NCBI RefSeq assembly: GCF_900116135.1
Contig: NZ_FOZX01000001.1
Span: 186,001-250,000 of the forward strand
Reading direction: 5' to 3'
DNA from: Saccharopolyspora flava
GTDB taxonomy: Bacteria > Actinomycetota > Actinomycetes > Mycobacteriales > Pseudonocardiaceae
DNA: 64,000 bases
Shown: positions 40,210 through 50,052 of the stretch, piece by piece
Numbering within the stretch: position 1 is the stretch's first letter
Layout: the number at the start of each line of letters is the position of its first letter
The notes under the pieces: generated by a model
Seen by the model: the letters and a program-made list of their open reading frames with translations, nothing else
The model's database searches: none
What the model was told of the DNA's origin: nothing
Made by a program: the position numbers and the translations under genes

Positions 40210-41775
40210 ATGCACGAGCTGCCCGCGCTGATGGCCCTGCTCGCCGGGGCGCTGGCCGTCACCGCCGTGTCGCGCCGGCTCGGCGTGTCGGCGCCGCTGG
40301 TGCTGGTCGTGGTCGGACTGGCGGTCTCGGCGATCCCCGGCGTGCCGGACTACGCGATCAACCCCGACGTGATCCTGCTGCTGATCCTGCCGCCCCTGCT
40401 GTACTCGGCGGCGCTGCACAGCTCGACGGTCGGGATCAAGGCCAACCTGCGCCCGATCGGGCTGCTCGCGGTCGGCCTGGTGCTGTTCACCACGGTCGTC
40501 GCCGGGCTGGTGGCGTGGTGGCTGGTGCCGGGGCTGCCGCTGAGCGCCGCCCTGGTGCTGGGCGCGGTGATCGCCCCGCCGGACGCCGTGGCGGCGACCT
40601 CCATCGGCCGCCGGGTGGGCCTGCCGCGCAAGCTGATGACGGTGCTCAGCGGCGAGAGCCTGGTCAACGACGCCTCCGCGCTCACCGCCTACCGGGTGGC
40701 GGTGGCCGCCACCATCGGCACCGGTGTCTCGCTGCTGACCGGCATCGGGATGTTCCTGCTGGCCGCCGTGGGCGGCACGGTGATCGGGTTCGCGATCGGC
40801 TGGGTGATCAACCGCGTCAAGCCGATGCTGCGCGACGACATGCTCGACAGCGCCGTCGGGCTGATCGTGCCGTTCTTCGCCTACTTCGTCGCCGAGGAGG
40901 CCCACACCTCCGGGGTGCTGGCGGTGGTGGTCGCCGGGCTCTACCTCGGCCACCACGCCCCCGCCCGCAGCGCGGCGACCCGGGTGCAGGACAAGGCCGT
41001 GTGGGGCGCGGCCGACACGCTGCTGGAGGCGGTGGTGTTCGCGCTGATCGGACTGCAGCTCAGCAGCGTCGTGTCCGGGGTGACCACGGGTTTCGGCCCG
41101 CTGCTGCTAGCCGGGTGCGCGCTGACCGCCGCGGTGGTGCTGGCGCGGGTGGTGTGGGTGTTCGCCGCGATGCACCTACCGGAGTGGTTGCGCGGCAAGC
41201 GTCCGGACTGGCGCCACAAGCTGGTGGTGTCGTGGGCCGGGATGCGCGGTGTGGTGTCGCTGGCGGCGGCCTCGGCGATCCCCACGGTCACCCTGTCCGG
41301 GCAGCCGTTCCCGCACCGCGACGAGGTGCTGTTCCTGACCTTCTTCGTCACCCTGGCGACGCTGCTGCTGCACGGCACCACGCTGCGCAGGCTCATCGAG
41401 CGGCTCGGCGTGGTCGGCGGCGAGGACTACACCGACGCCCTCGCCGAGGCCGAGGCCCGGCACAACGCCGCCCGCGCCTCGCAGCAGCGGCTCGATGAGC
41501 TCACCGCCGAGGCCGAGCCGCCCGGCGACGTGGCCGACCAGCTGCGCCGGGCCGCGCAGCAGCGCGCCAACCGCGCCTGGGAGCGGCTCGGCCGCTCCGA
41601 CGAGGAGCTGGGCGAGAGCCCCACGGCCGCCTACCAGCGGTTGCGCGGCGAGATGCTGGCCGCCGAGCGCGCGGTGTTCGTGCAGTTCCGGGACGCCCGC
41701 CGGATCGACGACGAGGTGCTGCGCCGCGTCATGCACCAGCTCGACCTGGAGGAGCTGTCACTCACCCGGGACTGA
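40210..41775 (+). CDS. CPA1-family Na+/H+ antiporter
   Basis: A 521-residue cation:proton antiporter. About 12 hydrophobic helices cover residues 1-400; 'GAVIAPPDAVAATSIGRR' near 118-136 and 'LSGESLVNDASALTAYR' near 148-164 carry the conserved PPD and ND residues that bind Na+ in CPA1 proteins. The remaining 120 residues form a cytoplasmic helical tail. ATG at 40210 has GGGAG upstream. It extrudes Na+ (or K+) in exchange for protons, supporting pH and salt tolerance. The stop overlaps the convergent iclR gene by 18 bp. Confidence 0.94.
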   Translation: MHELPALMALLAGALAVTAVSRRLGVSAPLVLVVVGLAVSAIPGVPDYAINPDVILLLILPPLLYSAALHSSTVGIKANLRPIGLLAVGLVLFTTVVAGLVAWWLVPGLPLSAALVLGAVIAPPDAVAATSIGRRVGLPRKLMTVLSGESLVNDASALTAYRVAVAATIGTGVSLLTGIGMFLLAAVGGTVIGFAIGWVINRVKPMLRDDMLDSAVGLIVPFFAYFVAEEAHTSGVLAVVVAGLYLGHHAPARSAATRVQDKAVWGAADTLLEAVVFALIGLQLSSVVSGVTTGFGPLLLAGCALTAAVVLARVVWVFAAMHLPEWLRGKRPDWRHKLVVSWAGMRGVVSLAAASAIPTVTLSGQPFPHRDEVLFLTFFVTLATLLLHGTTLRRLIERLGVVGGEDYTDALAEAEARHNAARASQQRLDELTAEAEPPGDVADQLRRAAQQRANRAWERLGRSDEELGESPTAAYQRLRGEMLAAERAVFVQFRDARRIDDEVLRRVMHQLDLEELSLTRD

Positions 41776-42561
41776 CGGCATGAACCCCAGCTGCGCGGAC
41801 AGGTCGGCCGCGGCGTCGCGCAGGTAGCCGACGGCCTCGCGCACCCGCTTGCGCGTGAAGCGGTAGGTCGGCCCGGAGGCGCTGAGCGCGGCGACCACGT
41901 TGCCCTCGTGGTCGTAGACGGCGACGGCGGCCGCGTTGAGGCCGATCTCGAACTCCTCGAAGCTGGTGGCGTAGCCGTCGCGGACGATGAGCTCGAAGTC
42001 CTTGCGCTGCTGGCGGGCGACGATGACGGTCTGCTCGGTGTACTGCTCCAGCTTGCGGGCCAGGATGCGGTCCTGGTCCTCGCGGGGAGCGTGCGCGAGC
42101 AGCACCTTGCCGCTGGAGGTGGCGTGCAGCGGGGTGCGCTGGCCGACCCAGTTGTGCGCGGTGACCGAGGCGGTGCCGCGGGCCTGGCTGATGTTGATCG
42201 CCACGTCGTAGTCGCGGATGGCGATGTTGACGGTCTCGCCGAGCTCGGTGGCCAGCGAGTCGCAGTAGGACTGGCCGATGCGCGAGAGGTCCAGGCGCTC
42301 GGTGGCGGCACCGGCCAGCCGGACGATCCCGAAGCCGATGGCGTACTTGCCGCGTTCGCCGAGCTGCTCGACCAGGCCGCGCGATTCCAGCACGCTGACC
42401 AGGCGGGAGGCGGTGGACTTGTGCACCCCGAGCTCACCCGCGATCTCGGTGATGCCGACCTCGCCGTTGCGGGCCAGCAGTTCCAGCACGGTGACCGCCC
42501 GGTCCACCGATTGCACGAGGGCTCCCGAGCTGCTTCCGCGTGATTCAGACGCACTAGCCAC
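41758..42561 (-). CDS. IclR-family regulator of the methylated-glycine locus
   Basis: An IclR protein of 267 residues from GTG 42561 (an ATG at 42603 would give 281). The winged helix is near the start ('ALVQSVDRAVTVLELLARNG', 'LGVHKSTASRLVSVLESRGL'), followed by the GAF-like effector domain with 'PLHATSSGKVLLAH' and 'EEFEIGLNAAAVAVYD'. It lies directly after soxG on the same strand, so it probably regulates the sarcosine/dimethylglycine genes. Related GTTG/CAAC palindromes occur in the soxB-dmgO intergenic region. The start is uncertain; neither candidate has a strong ribosome binding site. Confidence 0.9.
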   Translation of the reverse strand: MASASESRGSSSGALVQSVDRAVTVLELLARNGEVGITEIAGELGVHKSTASRLVSVLESRGLVEQLGERGKYAIGFGIVRLAGAATERLDLSRIGQSYCDSLATELGETVNIAIRDYDVAINISQARGTASVTAHNWVGQRTPLHATSSGKVLLAHAPREDQDRILARKLEQYTEQTVIVARQQRKDFELIVRDGYATSFEEFEIGLNAAAVAVYDHEGNVVAALSASGPTYRFTRKRVREAVGYLRDAAADLSAQLGFMPSVPGE

Positions 42562-42630
42562 GGGCGAGACCCTATCGGCTCGCCGGATCTTCTCCGCGAA
42601 CATCCGGACGGGGCGGGACGGTGGAGTTCC

Positions 42631-43125
42631 TCATTGTGCAACACCCGAGGTCACTTGGCGAGCGTCCAGGAGTGCTGAGGCGACGTGGCCGGCGAAGGAG
42701 TTGCGGACGAGGATCCGGCAGGCGTCGTCGAGCCGCCAGAGGATCACCGGGACGCGGGCGACCGGCGTCTGCGCGCAGCGGCCGGGCGCGAAGTCGTCCA
42801 GGTCGAGCGAGCAGAGGGTTTCCAGGACGTCCCGGTCGCGCAGCCGCAGGGCGGTGCGGGCGGCCGAGACGTCGACGACGCTGCGGTGACCGGGCTCGGT
42901 GCCGGTGACGCCGACCAGCAGGTACTCGTCGGGCCCCAGGCCGAGCGCCGCCCGGTGCTCGTCGCCGGTGACCCGTCCCGGTTCCGGCAGCGGCAGGCCG
43001 AACGCGGTCGCGGCGCGGGTGCGCACGTCGAGCTGGGGCAGGAACGGTTCTTCCGCGACGACGCCGGCGAGTTCGGCGGCGCGGTCCCGCAGCGGGCTGC
43101 GGCGCAGGTCAACCTCGACCGTCAC
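42631..43125 (-). CDS. soxG: Sarcosine oxidase gamma subunit
   Basis: A 164-residue gamma subunit of heterotetrameric sarcosine oxidase. 'SPLRDRAAELAG' at the N-terminus and the 'DVLETLCSLDLDDFAPGRCA' block then 'ARVPVILWRLDDACRILVRNSFAGHV' match the family. GTG at 43125 has GGAGGGAG upstream and overlaps the soxA end by 17 bp. The subunit is structural, folding like the C-terminal part of aminomethyltransferases. Last enzyme gene of the soxBDAG unit, followed by iclR. Confidence 0.9.
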   Translation of the reverse strand: MTVEVDLRRSPLRDRAAELAGVVAEEPFLPQLDVRTRAATAFGLPLPEPGRVTGDEHRAALGLGPDEYLLVGVTGTEPGHRSVVDVSAARTALRLRDRDVLETLCSLDLDDFAPGRCAQTPVARVPVILWRLDDACRILVRNSFAGHVASALLDARQVTSGVAQ

Positions 43126-45814
43126 GGCGGGCTCCCTCCGGGTCGTAGAACACCGGCGCGTGCACCCGCGCCGGCACCTCGCGGTCGGCCAGCGGCACGG
43201 TGATGCGCTCGCCGATGCGGTCGCGGCCGGAACGCACCAGCGCGAGCGCGATGCTGCGGCCGAGGATCGGGCTGCGGTAGCTGGAGGTGACGTGCCCGAG
43301 CCCGCCCGCGATCCAGGCGCCTTCGGGCAGCAGCTCGTCGGGGTCCTCGGTGAGCAGCCCGACGAGCTGCGGCCGGTCCGCGCGGGCGGTGTCGGCGCGG
43401 GTCAGGGAGCGCTTGCCGAGGAAGTCCTTGCGCCGCGACACCGGCATCCCCAGGTCCAGCGGGGTGACGGTGCCGTCGGTGTCCTGGCCGACGATCACGT
43501 AGCCCTTCTCGGCGCGCAGCACGTGCATCGCCTCGGTGCCGTAGGGCGTGACGCCGATGTCCTCCCAGAGCGCCAGGCCGTACCAGGAGGGGACGTTGAT
43601 CTCGTAGGCCAGCTCGCCGGAGAACGAGATGCGGGCGATGCGGGCCGGAATCCCGTTGTACAGCACCATGTCCCGGAACTCCAGGAACCCGATCTCGCCC
43701 AGCTCCGGGGCCACCCGCTCGACGACCCGGCCGGAACCGGGTCCGGTGACCGCGACCGCCGCCCACTGCTCGGTGACCGAGGTGCAGCACACCTCCAGGT
43801 CGGTCCACTCGGTCTGCAGCCACTGCTCCAGCCGGTCCAGGACCTTCTCGGCGCCGCCGGTGGTGGTGCTCAGCAGGTAGCGGTCGTCGGCCAGGCGCAG
43901 CACGACGCCGTCGTCGAAGACCACGCCGTCGGTGGTGCACATGATCCCGTAGCGGCCCTTGCCGACCGGCAGCCGCGCGACGCCGCCGGTGTAGAGGCGG
44001 TCGCAGAACTCGGGCGCGTCGGGGCCGACGACCTCGATGCGACCGAGCGTGCTGACGTCCTGCATCGCGACGTCCGTTCGGGCCGCGAGGCATTCGCGGT
44101 GCACGGCGGTAGTCATGTCCTCGCCGTCGCGCGGGTAGTAGCGGGCGCGGCGCCACTGGCCGACGTCCTCGAAGACCGCGCCGCGGGCCACGTGCCAGGA
44201 GTGCATCGGGGTGGTGCGGATCGGGTCGTGGAGGTCGCCGCGTTCGCGGCCGGCCATCATCGCGAACGGCACCGGCACGTAGGGCGGGCGGAAGGTCGGG
44301 GTGCCGACCTCGCCGGGGGTGGTGCCGAGCTCGGCGGCGATGATGGCGGTGGCGTTGACCCAGCTGGTCTTGCCCTGGTCGCTGCCGACGCCGATCGTGG
44401 TGTGGCGCTTGATGTGCTCGACGGAGCGCAGCCCGGCCCGGATCGCGCGCCGGATGTCGGCGACGGTGGCGTCGCGCTGGAAGTCCACGAACTGCTCGGT
44501 GTCGTCGCCGGGGGTCAGCCACACCGGGCGGGGCGGGCGGATCGGTTCGGGCGGCAGGTCCCGCATCGGCGGCGGGGTCGTTCCCGCCGCCCGGGCACCG
44601 GCTTCGAGGCCTTCGGCGATGCAGCCGGGCAGGTCGAAGGTGCCGTTGGCGGCCCCGGCGACCAGGCCGCCGACCGGCCGGAACGCCGCGATCCCGTCAT
44701 CCCATCGGCGGTCCCCCTCGTGCAGGTGCAGCACCGGGCTCCAGCCGCCGCTGACCGCCAGCAGATCGCAGTCGATCTCCGTCCCGTCGGACAACCGCAC
44801 GGATTCCACGCGGCGCCCGGCCGTTTCGACCACGCAGGTCCCGCCGATGACCGGCACGTCGGCGGCCGGCGGGTCGTCCCGGCTGTCCACGATCGCCCGC
44901 ACCCGGCATCCCGCCGCGACGAGCTCGGCCGCGGTCGCGTAGGCGCTGTCGCAGGTCGTCGCCACCACGACCTCCCGACCGGGCACGACCCCGAACCGCC
45001 GCAGGTAGGTGGAGACGGCCGACGCCAGCATCACCCCGGGCCGGTCGTTGCCCGCGAACACCAGCGGCCGCTCGTGCGCCCCGGTCGCCAGCACCACCTC
45101 CCCCGCCCGCACGTGCCACATCCGTTCCCCCTGCGCGATCAGCAGATACCCGCCCGCGTACCGCCCCACCGCGGTCGCCCCCACCAAGATCCGCAACCCC
45201 TCACCCGACCGAGCCGAATCGGTATCCCCCGATCGAAAACCCCGGTTTTCGTCGGGTCGAATACCGCAGTTTTTGACCGGTCGAAAACTGCGGTATTCGT
45301 CGGGTCGAATACTGCGGTTTTTGACCAGGGTGGTGAGGGTGTTGGTGAGCCAGGGGGTGGGGTTGTCCGGGGTGAGGGTGGGGTTGTGCTCGGCGAGGAG
45401 GACTCTGGCGTGGGATCGGGTGGCGGCGAGGGCTGCGGCCAGGCCGGTGGGGCCGCCGCCGATGATGACGACGTCGGCGTGGATGTGCTTTCGGTGGTAG
45501 TTCGGGGAGTTCGGGGTGTCGAGGCGGGCTACTCCGGGGATGCTGCGGGCTTCCAGGCCTTCGTGGAGTTCGATCTCCGTGGCTTGGGTGAAGGGGGTTC
45601 CGTCGGCCTCGACCAGGGCGTTGGGTTCGGTGAGGTCGGCGGTGAGGATGCCTCGGGGACGCCCGCGGTAGGTGGAGCGGGCGACCTCGATGCGGTCGTG
45701 GGCCAGCAGGGCCGAGGCGAGGGTGTCGCCGGGGTGGCCGGTGAGGGCTTCGCCGTCGAAGGTGAAGCGCAGGGTGCGGGTGCGGTCGATCCGCCCGCCG
45801 GTGTCGAGTCGCAT
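43109..45814 (-). CDS. soxA: Sarcosine oxidase alpha subunit with an in-frame palindromic repeat insertion
   Basis: A 901-residue alpha subunit. Residues 5-90 form the ferredoxin-like start; 'DVVIIGGGPTGLAAALAATR' (114-133) is the dinucleotide site; 'VLATGAHERPLVFAGNDRPG' lies further on; the last 380 residues form the aminomethyltransferase-like, folate-binding domain. The complex oxidises sarcosine to glycine and transfers the methylene to tetrahydrofolate. Residues about 162-194 are encoded by a 96-bp, four-unit palindromic repeat (45235-45330) and read as octapeptides from KNRSIRPD (165) to ENRGFRSG (196), sequence foreign to the family. The frame stays open. ATG at 45814 shares one base with the soxD stop. 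Confidence 0.93.
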   Translation of the reverse strand: MRLDTGGRIDRTRTLRFTFDGEALTGHPGDTLASALLAHDRIEVARSTYRGRPRGILTADLTEPNALVEADGTPFTQATEIELHEGLEARSIPGVARLDTPNSPNYHRKHIHADVVIIGGGPTGLAAALAATRSHARVLLAEHNPTLTPDNPTPWLTNTLTTLVKNRSIRPDEYRSFRPVKNCGIRPDENRGFRSGDTDSARSGEGLRILVGATAVGRYAGGYLLIAQGERMWHVRAGEVVLATGAHERPLVFAGNDRPGVMLASAVSTYLRRFGVVPGREVVVATTCDSAYATAAELVAAGCRVRAIVDSRDDPPAADVPVIGGTCVVETAGRRVESVRLSDGTEIDCDLLAVSGGWSPVLHLHEGDRRWDDGIAAFRPVGGLVAGAANGTFDLPGCIAEGLEAGARAAGTTPPPMRDLPPEPIRPPRPVWLTPGDDTEQFVDFQRDATVADIRRAIRAGLRSVEHIKRHTTIGVGSDQGKTSWVNATAIIAAELGTTPGEVGTPTFRPPYVPVPFAMMAGRERGDLHDPIRTTPMHSWHVARGAVFEDVGQWRRARYYPRDGEDMTTAVHRECLAARTDVAMQDVSTLGRIEVVGPDAPEFCDRLYTGGVARLPVGKGRYGIMCTTDGVVFDDGVVLRLADDRYLLSTTTGGAEKVLDRLEQWLQTEWTDLEVCCTSVTEQWAAVAVTGPGSGRVVERVAPELGEIGFLEFRDMVLYNGIPARIARISFSGELAYEINVPSWYGLALWEDIGVTPYGTEAMHVLRAEKGYVIVGQDTDGTVTPLDLGMPVSRRKDFLGKRSLTRADTARADRPQLVGLLTEDPDELLPEGAWIAGGLGHVTSSYRSPILGRSIALALVRSGRDRIGERITVPLADREVPARVHAPVFYDPEGARRDGRG
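45235..45330. repeat. Four-unit 24-bp palindromic repeat inside soxA
   Basis: Units of exactly 24 bp start at 45235, 45259, 45283 and 45307: a 16-bp quasi-palindrome (GAAAACCCCGGTTTTC, GAATACCGCAGTTTTT, GAAAACTGCGGTATTC, GAATACTGCGGTTTTT) plus an 8-bp linker (GTCGGGTC or GACCGGTC-like). The total of 96 bp is a multiple of three and preserves the soxA frame. The units match the intergenic copies at 7120 and 35084. Confidence 0.93.
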
Positions 45815-46050
45815 CACGCCACCTCGTCGGTCTCGGTGTTGCGCCACAGCTCGAACCAGCGGCGGCAGCCCGCCGCGTGCACCCACCGCTCTCGCCACCA
45901 GCCGCACGGGTTGTCCCGCACGAACAGCACTTCCGCCCACTCGGCGTCGGTCAGCGCGGCGGGATCGGCCGGGTAGGTGACCGGCTGACCGCCGTAGCGG
46001 AACTCGGTCTCGTCCCGCTCCCCGCACCAGGGGCACCGGAGTCGAAGCAT
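45814..46050 (-). CDS. soxD: Sarcosine oxidase delta subunit
   Basis: A 78-residue zinc-binding delta subunit. Cys6, Cys9, His58 and Cys62 correspond to the zinc ligands of heterotetrameric sarcosine oxidases. ATG at 46050 is chosen with GGAGG seven bases upstream; a GTG immediately precedes it. The stop TGA overlaps the soxA ATG by one base. The subunit stabilises the complex. Confidence 0.95.
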   Translation of the reverse strand: MLRLRCPWCGERDETEFRYGGQPVTYPADPAALTDAEWAEVLFVRDNPCGWWRERWVHAAGCRRWFELWRNTETDEVA

Positions 46051-46066
46051 CACGCCACCTCCCGGA

Positions 46067-47281
46067 TCAGTGCGCGACGGCCGCCGCGCCGTGCTCGTCG
46101 ATGAGGGCGCCGCTGACGAACCGCTCCAGCCCGTACGGCTCGGCCAGCGGGTGCGGTCGCCCGCGCGCGATGGTGTCGGCGAAGACCTGTCCGACGCCGG
46201 GGGTCGCCTTGAAACCGCCCGTGCCCCAACCGCAGTTGAGGAACAGGCCCTCCCACGGCGTCGGCCCGATGATCGGCGAGGCGTCCGGGGTGATGTCGAC
46301 CGTGCCCGCCCAGGTCCGGATCACGTGCGCGCGGGCGAAGATCGGGAACAGCTCCAGCGCCGCGGCCAGCTGCCGCTCGATGACGTGCACCGACCCGCGC
46401 TGGGAGTAGCCGTTGCGGGAGTCGATGCCCGCCCCGATGACGAGCTCGCCGCGGTGCGCCTGGCTGCAGTAGACGTGCACCTGGTTGGACATCACCACGC
46501 ACGGGTGCACCGGTTCCAGCAGCTCCGACACCAGTGCCTGCAGCGGGTGGCTCTGCAGCGGCAGCCGCAGCCCGAGGGTGTCGGTGAGAGTGCTGGTGCG
46601 CCCGGCCGCGGCCAGCGCGACCTTCTCCGCGCCGATGTCGCCGCGCGTGGTCCGCACGCCGCGCACCCGGTCGCCGTCGGTGAGGAACCCGGTGACCTCG
46701 CAGCCCTCAACCAGGTCCACGCCCAGCTCGTCGGCCCGGCGGGCGAACGCCCAGGCGACCAGGTCGTGCTTGGCGATGCCGCCGCGCGGCTGCCAGGTGG
46801 CGCCGAGAACCGGGTAGCGGCAACCGGTGTCGACGATCGGGCAGATCTCGGTGACCTCCTGCGGGGTCACCCACTCGGCGTCGATGCCGTGCGCGCGGTT
46901 GGCGAAGACCCGGCGGCGCGAGTCCCGCACCTCCTGCTCGGTGTGGGCGAGGTTGAGCACGCCGCGCTGGCTCAGCAGCAGCTCGCAGCCGAGCTCGTCC
47001 GGCAGCGCCTCCCACAGCTTCAGGGCGTGCTCGTAGATCCCGGCGCTGGCGTCCCACAGGTAGTTGGAGCGGATGATCGTGGTGTTGCGGGCCATGTTCC
47101 CGCCCGCCAGCCACCCGCGCTCCAGGACCGCGACGTCGCGGATGCCGTGCTCGCGCGCGAGGTAGTAGGCCGTGGCCAGCCCGTGCCCGCCGGAACCCAC
47201 GATCACCACGTCGTAGTGGCGGGCGGGCTCGGCGGCGCGCCAGAGCCTGTCGGGCTGGTGCGGAACGGGTGCTGCGACCAC
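46067..47281 (-). CDS. soxB: Sarcosine oxidase beta subunit
   Basis: A 404-residue DAO-type flavoprotein, the catalytic subunit for amine oxidation. The FAD motif '[18 protein letters not shown]' is at 25-42. His172, in 'RGGIAKHD', is at the position that carries covalent FMN in known heterotetrameric enzymes. '[16 protein letters not shown]' near the end is the usual C-terminal flavin contact. GTG at 47281 has GGAGG upstream. It heads the soxBDAG-iclR unit and is divergent from dmgO. Upstream open frame is not family sequence. Confidence 0.95.
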   Translation of the reverse strand: MVAAPVPHQPDRLWRAAEPARHYDVVIVGSGGHGLATAYYLAREHGIRDVAVLERGWLAGGNMARNTTIIRSNYLWDASAGIYEHALKLWEALPDELGCELLLSQRGVLNLAHTEQEVRDSRRRVFANRAHGIDAEWVTPQEVTEICPIVDTGCRYPVLGATWQPRGGIAKHDLVAWAFARRADELGVDLVEGCEVTGFLTDGDRVRGVRTTRGDIGAEKVALAAAGRTSTLTDTLGLRLPLQSHPLQALVSELLEPVHPCVVMSNQVHVYCSQAHRGELVIGAGIDSRNGYSQRGSVHVIERQLAAALELFPIFARAHVIRTWAGTVDITPDASPIIGPTPWEGLFLNCGWGTGGFKATPGVGQVFADTIARGRPHPLAEPYGLERFVSGALIDEHGAAAVAH

Positions 47282-47358
47282 GGCGGCCTCCCTCCATCGC
47301 GGAAGGTGAGACCAGGCTAGGAGCGCCCGGAGCACCCGGTCAATTCGCGCGGCTTCCC

Positions 47359-47474
47359 GTTGCCGCGCAACAAGATCCACGCCCGCGAAATTCGTGGTCC
47401 ACTTCCCTTGACGCACCCCCGCCGGCGGGCGCACGGTTGCGGTATGCGCAGAGAGTTGTCGTAGACGCAACAAG
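47359..47474. promoter_or_regulatory. Candidate IclR operators between soxB and dmgO
   Basis: GTTGCCGCGCAAC (47359-47371), a perfect palindrome, and GTTGTCGTAGACGCAAC (47455-47471), a looser one, are each followed by AAG, so GCAACAAG recurs exactly 100 bp apart (47367, 47467). Their position between divergent operons and the linked iclR gene support co-regulation. The second site lies 10 bp before the dmgO start. Confidence 0.45.
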
Positions 47475-47483
47475 GCGGCAGCC

Positions 47484-49919
47484 ATGGTCACGAGCGCCCA
47501 CATCCTGCTCGTCGGTGCCGGCATCGTCGGATGCAGCACCGCTCTCCACCTCGCGCGCCAGGGGATCACCGACGTGCTCGTGGTCGACCAGGGACCGCTG
47601 CCGGCCACCGGCGGGTCGAGCTCGCACGCGCCCGGACTGGTCTTCCAGACCAACGCCTCCGAGACGCTGAGCAGGCTCGCCGCCGACACCGTGGCGCTGT
47701 ACTCCTCGCTGGAGGTCGACGGCAGGCCCTGCTTCCACCCGGTCGGCGGCATCGAGGTCGCCACCACCCCGGAGCGCTGGGACGACCTGCACCGCAAGCT
47801 CGGCCTGGCCACCGCGTGGGGCATCGACGCCGAGCTCCTCGACCCGGGCGAGGTCCGCGAGCGCATCCCGGCGATCGACGCCGGGTGCGTGCTCGGCGGG
47901 CTGCACGTCGCCTCCGACGGCATCGCCAAGCCGGTGCGGGCCGCCGAGGCGATGATGCGCGAGGCCCGCCGGCTCGGCGTGCGGTTCGAGGGCGGCGTCG
48001 AGGTCACCGGGTTCGACCTCCGCGACAACCGGATCACCGCGGTGCGCACGACTTCCGGGGACGTGGCGGCCGAGATCGTGCTGTGCTGCGCGGGGATCTG
48101 GGGGCCGAAGATCGGCCGGATGGCCGGGGTGACGATCCCGGTGCAGCCGCTCGCCCACCAGTACGCGGTCACCACACCGGTGCTCGTCGCGTCGGAAACC
48201 GAGGTGTCGCAACCGATCCTGCGGCACCAGGACCACTCGATGTACTTCCGGCAGGTCCACGACCGCTACGGGATCGGCTCCTACCGGCACCGCGTGATGC
48301 CGGTCAGCACCGACGAGCTCTCCCCCACCGCCGCGTCCGGCACCGAGGCCCCGCCGGAGGGCGGCGGCTGGAAGGGCATGGCCTCGGTGCACCCGTTCAC
48401 CCCGGCGGACTTCGCCGGTCCGTGGCGGGAGGCGCGGCGGCTGCTGCCGGTGCTGCGCGACGCCGAGATCGGCGAGGGCATGAACGGGCTGTTCCTGTTC
48501 ACCGCCGACGGGATGCCGGTGCTCGGCCGGTCCGAAGTGGACAACCTCTGGATCGCCGAGGCCGTGTGGATCACGCACGCGGGCGGGGTCGGCCGGGCGA
48601 TGGCGCAGTGGCTGGCCGGGCGCACGCCCGACGTCGACCTGCGGCAGGCCGACCTGCGCCGCTTCGACGACTTCGCCCGCAGCCCCGCCTACCTGGCGCA
48701 GCGCAGCGCGCAGAGCTTCCGCGAGGTCTACGACATCATCCACCCGCAGCAGCCGCCCGAACGGCCCCGGCCGCTGCGCACCAGCCCGTTCCACGACCGG
48801 CAGCGCGAGCTCGGCGCGGTGTTCCTGGAGGCCAACGGCTGGGAGCGCCCGCACTGGTACGGCTGCAACGAGCCCCTGCTGGAGGGCAGGGACATCGCCG
48901 AGCCCGGGCCGTGGGCGGGGCGGTTCTGGTCACCGATCGTCGGCGCCGAGCACCTGGCGCTGCGGGAGCGGGTGGCGATGGTCGACATGACCCCGCTGGC
49001 CCGCGCCGAGGTCGCCGGGCCCGGCGCCGAGGCGCTGCTGGACCGGCTCACCACCGGCCGGATCGACCGGCCGCCCGGCTACGTGACCTACGCGCTGATG
49101 CTCACCCCCGAGGGCGGCATCCGCTCCGACGTGACCGTGGCACGGCTGGGGCGCGACCACTTCCAGGTCGGCTGCAACGGCCCCCGCGACATCGCCTGGC
49201 TGCGGGAGAACACCGACGCCGACGCGCAGGTCCGCGACATCACCGGCGGCACCTGCTGCATCGGGCTGTGGGGGCCGCGCGCCCGCGACGTGCTGGCGCC
49301 GCTGGCCGACGTCGACGTCTCGCACGAGGCGTTCGGGCTGTTCCGCGCCCGGCGGCTGCACGTCGGCGAGGTGCCGGTGGTGGCGCTGCGGCTGTCCTAC
49401 GTCGGCGAGCTGGGCTGGGAGCTCTACACCTCCGCCGACTTCGGCCGCCGGCTGTGGGACCTGCTCGCGGCCTCCGGGCACGGCGTGTTCCCCGCCGGGC
49501 GGGGCGCGTTCAACGGCCTGCGGATCGAGAAGGGCTACCGCGCCTGGGGCACCGACATGTGGACCGAGCACACCCCGGCCGAAGCCGGGCTGGCCTTCGC
49601 GGTGAAACCCGACAAGGGCCCCTTCGTCGGCCGAGAGGCCTTCCTGCGCCAGGGAGAACCCGCCCGCCGCCTGCGCTGCCTGCGCGTCGACGACGGCACG
49701 GTCCTCCTGGGCTCCGAACCGGTCCTCGCCGACGGCGTCCCGGTCGGCTTCACCACCAGCGCCGCCTACGGCCACACCCTCAACGCGAGCCTCGCCTACG
49801 CCTGGCTCCCCACCCACACCAACACCAACCTCACGATCCGCTACTTCGACCAACCCCACCCCGCCACCGTCATCGACGACCCCGCCTTCGACCCCCGCAT
49901 GACCCGAATGCGCCGCTAG
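47484..49919 (+). CDS. dmg: Dimethylglycine oxidase
   Basis: An 811-residue bifunctional flavoprotein closely resembling Arthrobacter dimethylglycine oxidase in length and order. Residues 1-370 are the DAO-type amine oxidase ('[19 protein letters not shown]'; [11 protein letters not shown] at 47-57 with His48 a candidate flavin-linked residue); residues 430-811 are the tetrahydrofolate-binding aminomethyltransferase domain ('[20 protein letters not shown]', '[15 protein letters not shown]'). It converts dimethylglycine to sarcosine, giving 5,10-methylene-THF and H2O2. ATG at 47484 has AAGGCGG upstream. A repeat pair at 49946-49985 separates it from the next gene. Confidence 0.95.
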   Translation: MVTSAHILLVGAGIVGCSTALHLARQGITDVLVVDQGPLPATGGSSSHAPGLVFQTNASETLSRLAADTVALYSSLEVDGRPCFHPVGGIEVATTPERWDDLHRKLGLATAWGIDAELLDPGEVRERIPAIDAGCVLGGLHVASDGIAKPVRAAEAMMREARRLGVRFEGGVEVTGFDLRDNRITAVRTTSGDVAAEIVLCCAGIWGPKIGRMAGVTIPVQPLAHQYAVTTPVLVASETEVSQPILRHQDHSMYFRQVHDRYGIGSYRHRVMPVSTDELSPTAASGTEAPPEGGGWKGMASVHPFTPADFAGPWREARRLLPVLRDAEIGEGMNGLFLFTADGMPVLGRSEVDNLWIAEAVWITHAGGVGRAMAQWLAGRTPDVDLRQADLRRFDDFARSPAYLAQRSAQSFREVYDIIHPQQPPERPRPLRTSPFHDRQRELGAVFLEANGWERPHWYGCNEPLLEGRDIAEPGPWAGRFWSPIVGAEHLALRERVAMVDMTPLARAEVAGPGAEALLDRLTTGRIDRPPGYVTYALMLTPEGGIRSDVTVARLGRDHFQVGCNGPRDIAWLRENTDADAQVRDITGGTCCIGLWGPRARDVLAPLADVDVSHEAFGLFRARRLHVGEVPVVALRLSYVGELGWELYTSADFGRRLWDLLAASGHGVFPAGRGAFNGLRIEKGYRAWGTDMWTEHTPAEAGLAFAVKPDKGPFVGREAFLRQGEPARRLRCLRVDDGTVLLGSEPVLADGVPVGFTTSAAYGHTLNASLAYAWLPTHTNTNLTIRYFDQPHPATVIDDPAFDPRMTRMRR

Positions 49920-49945
49920 ACCCCCACCCCCGCTCGCAGAACCCG

Positions 49946-49985
49946 GAATACCGCCGTAATCCGTCACCTGAATACCGCCGTAATC
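49946..49985. repeat. Two 16-bp repeat units, variant GAATACCGCCGTAATC
   Basis: GAATACCGCCGTAATC occurs at 49946-49961 and 49970-49985, 24 bp apart with an 8-bp linker. It is the same layout as the other repeat blocks with a less symmetric core, and the same unit recurs at 63963. It lies between co-oriented dmgO and the GcvT-like gene. Confidence 0.85.
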
Positions 49986-50052
49986 GCGTCCCCTCCGGGG
50001 GTGTCGGTCCTGTTGGGGACGTCCTCGGACGAGGGAGTTGGGAGCCGCAACC

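Noticed and set aside
45235-45330. CRISPR-like array
   Set aside because: Repeat units are only 16 bp and palindromic, the 7-8-bp linkers are themselves repeated, and no cas gene is nearby.
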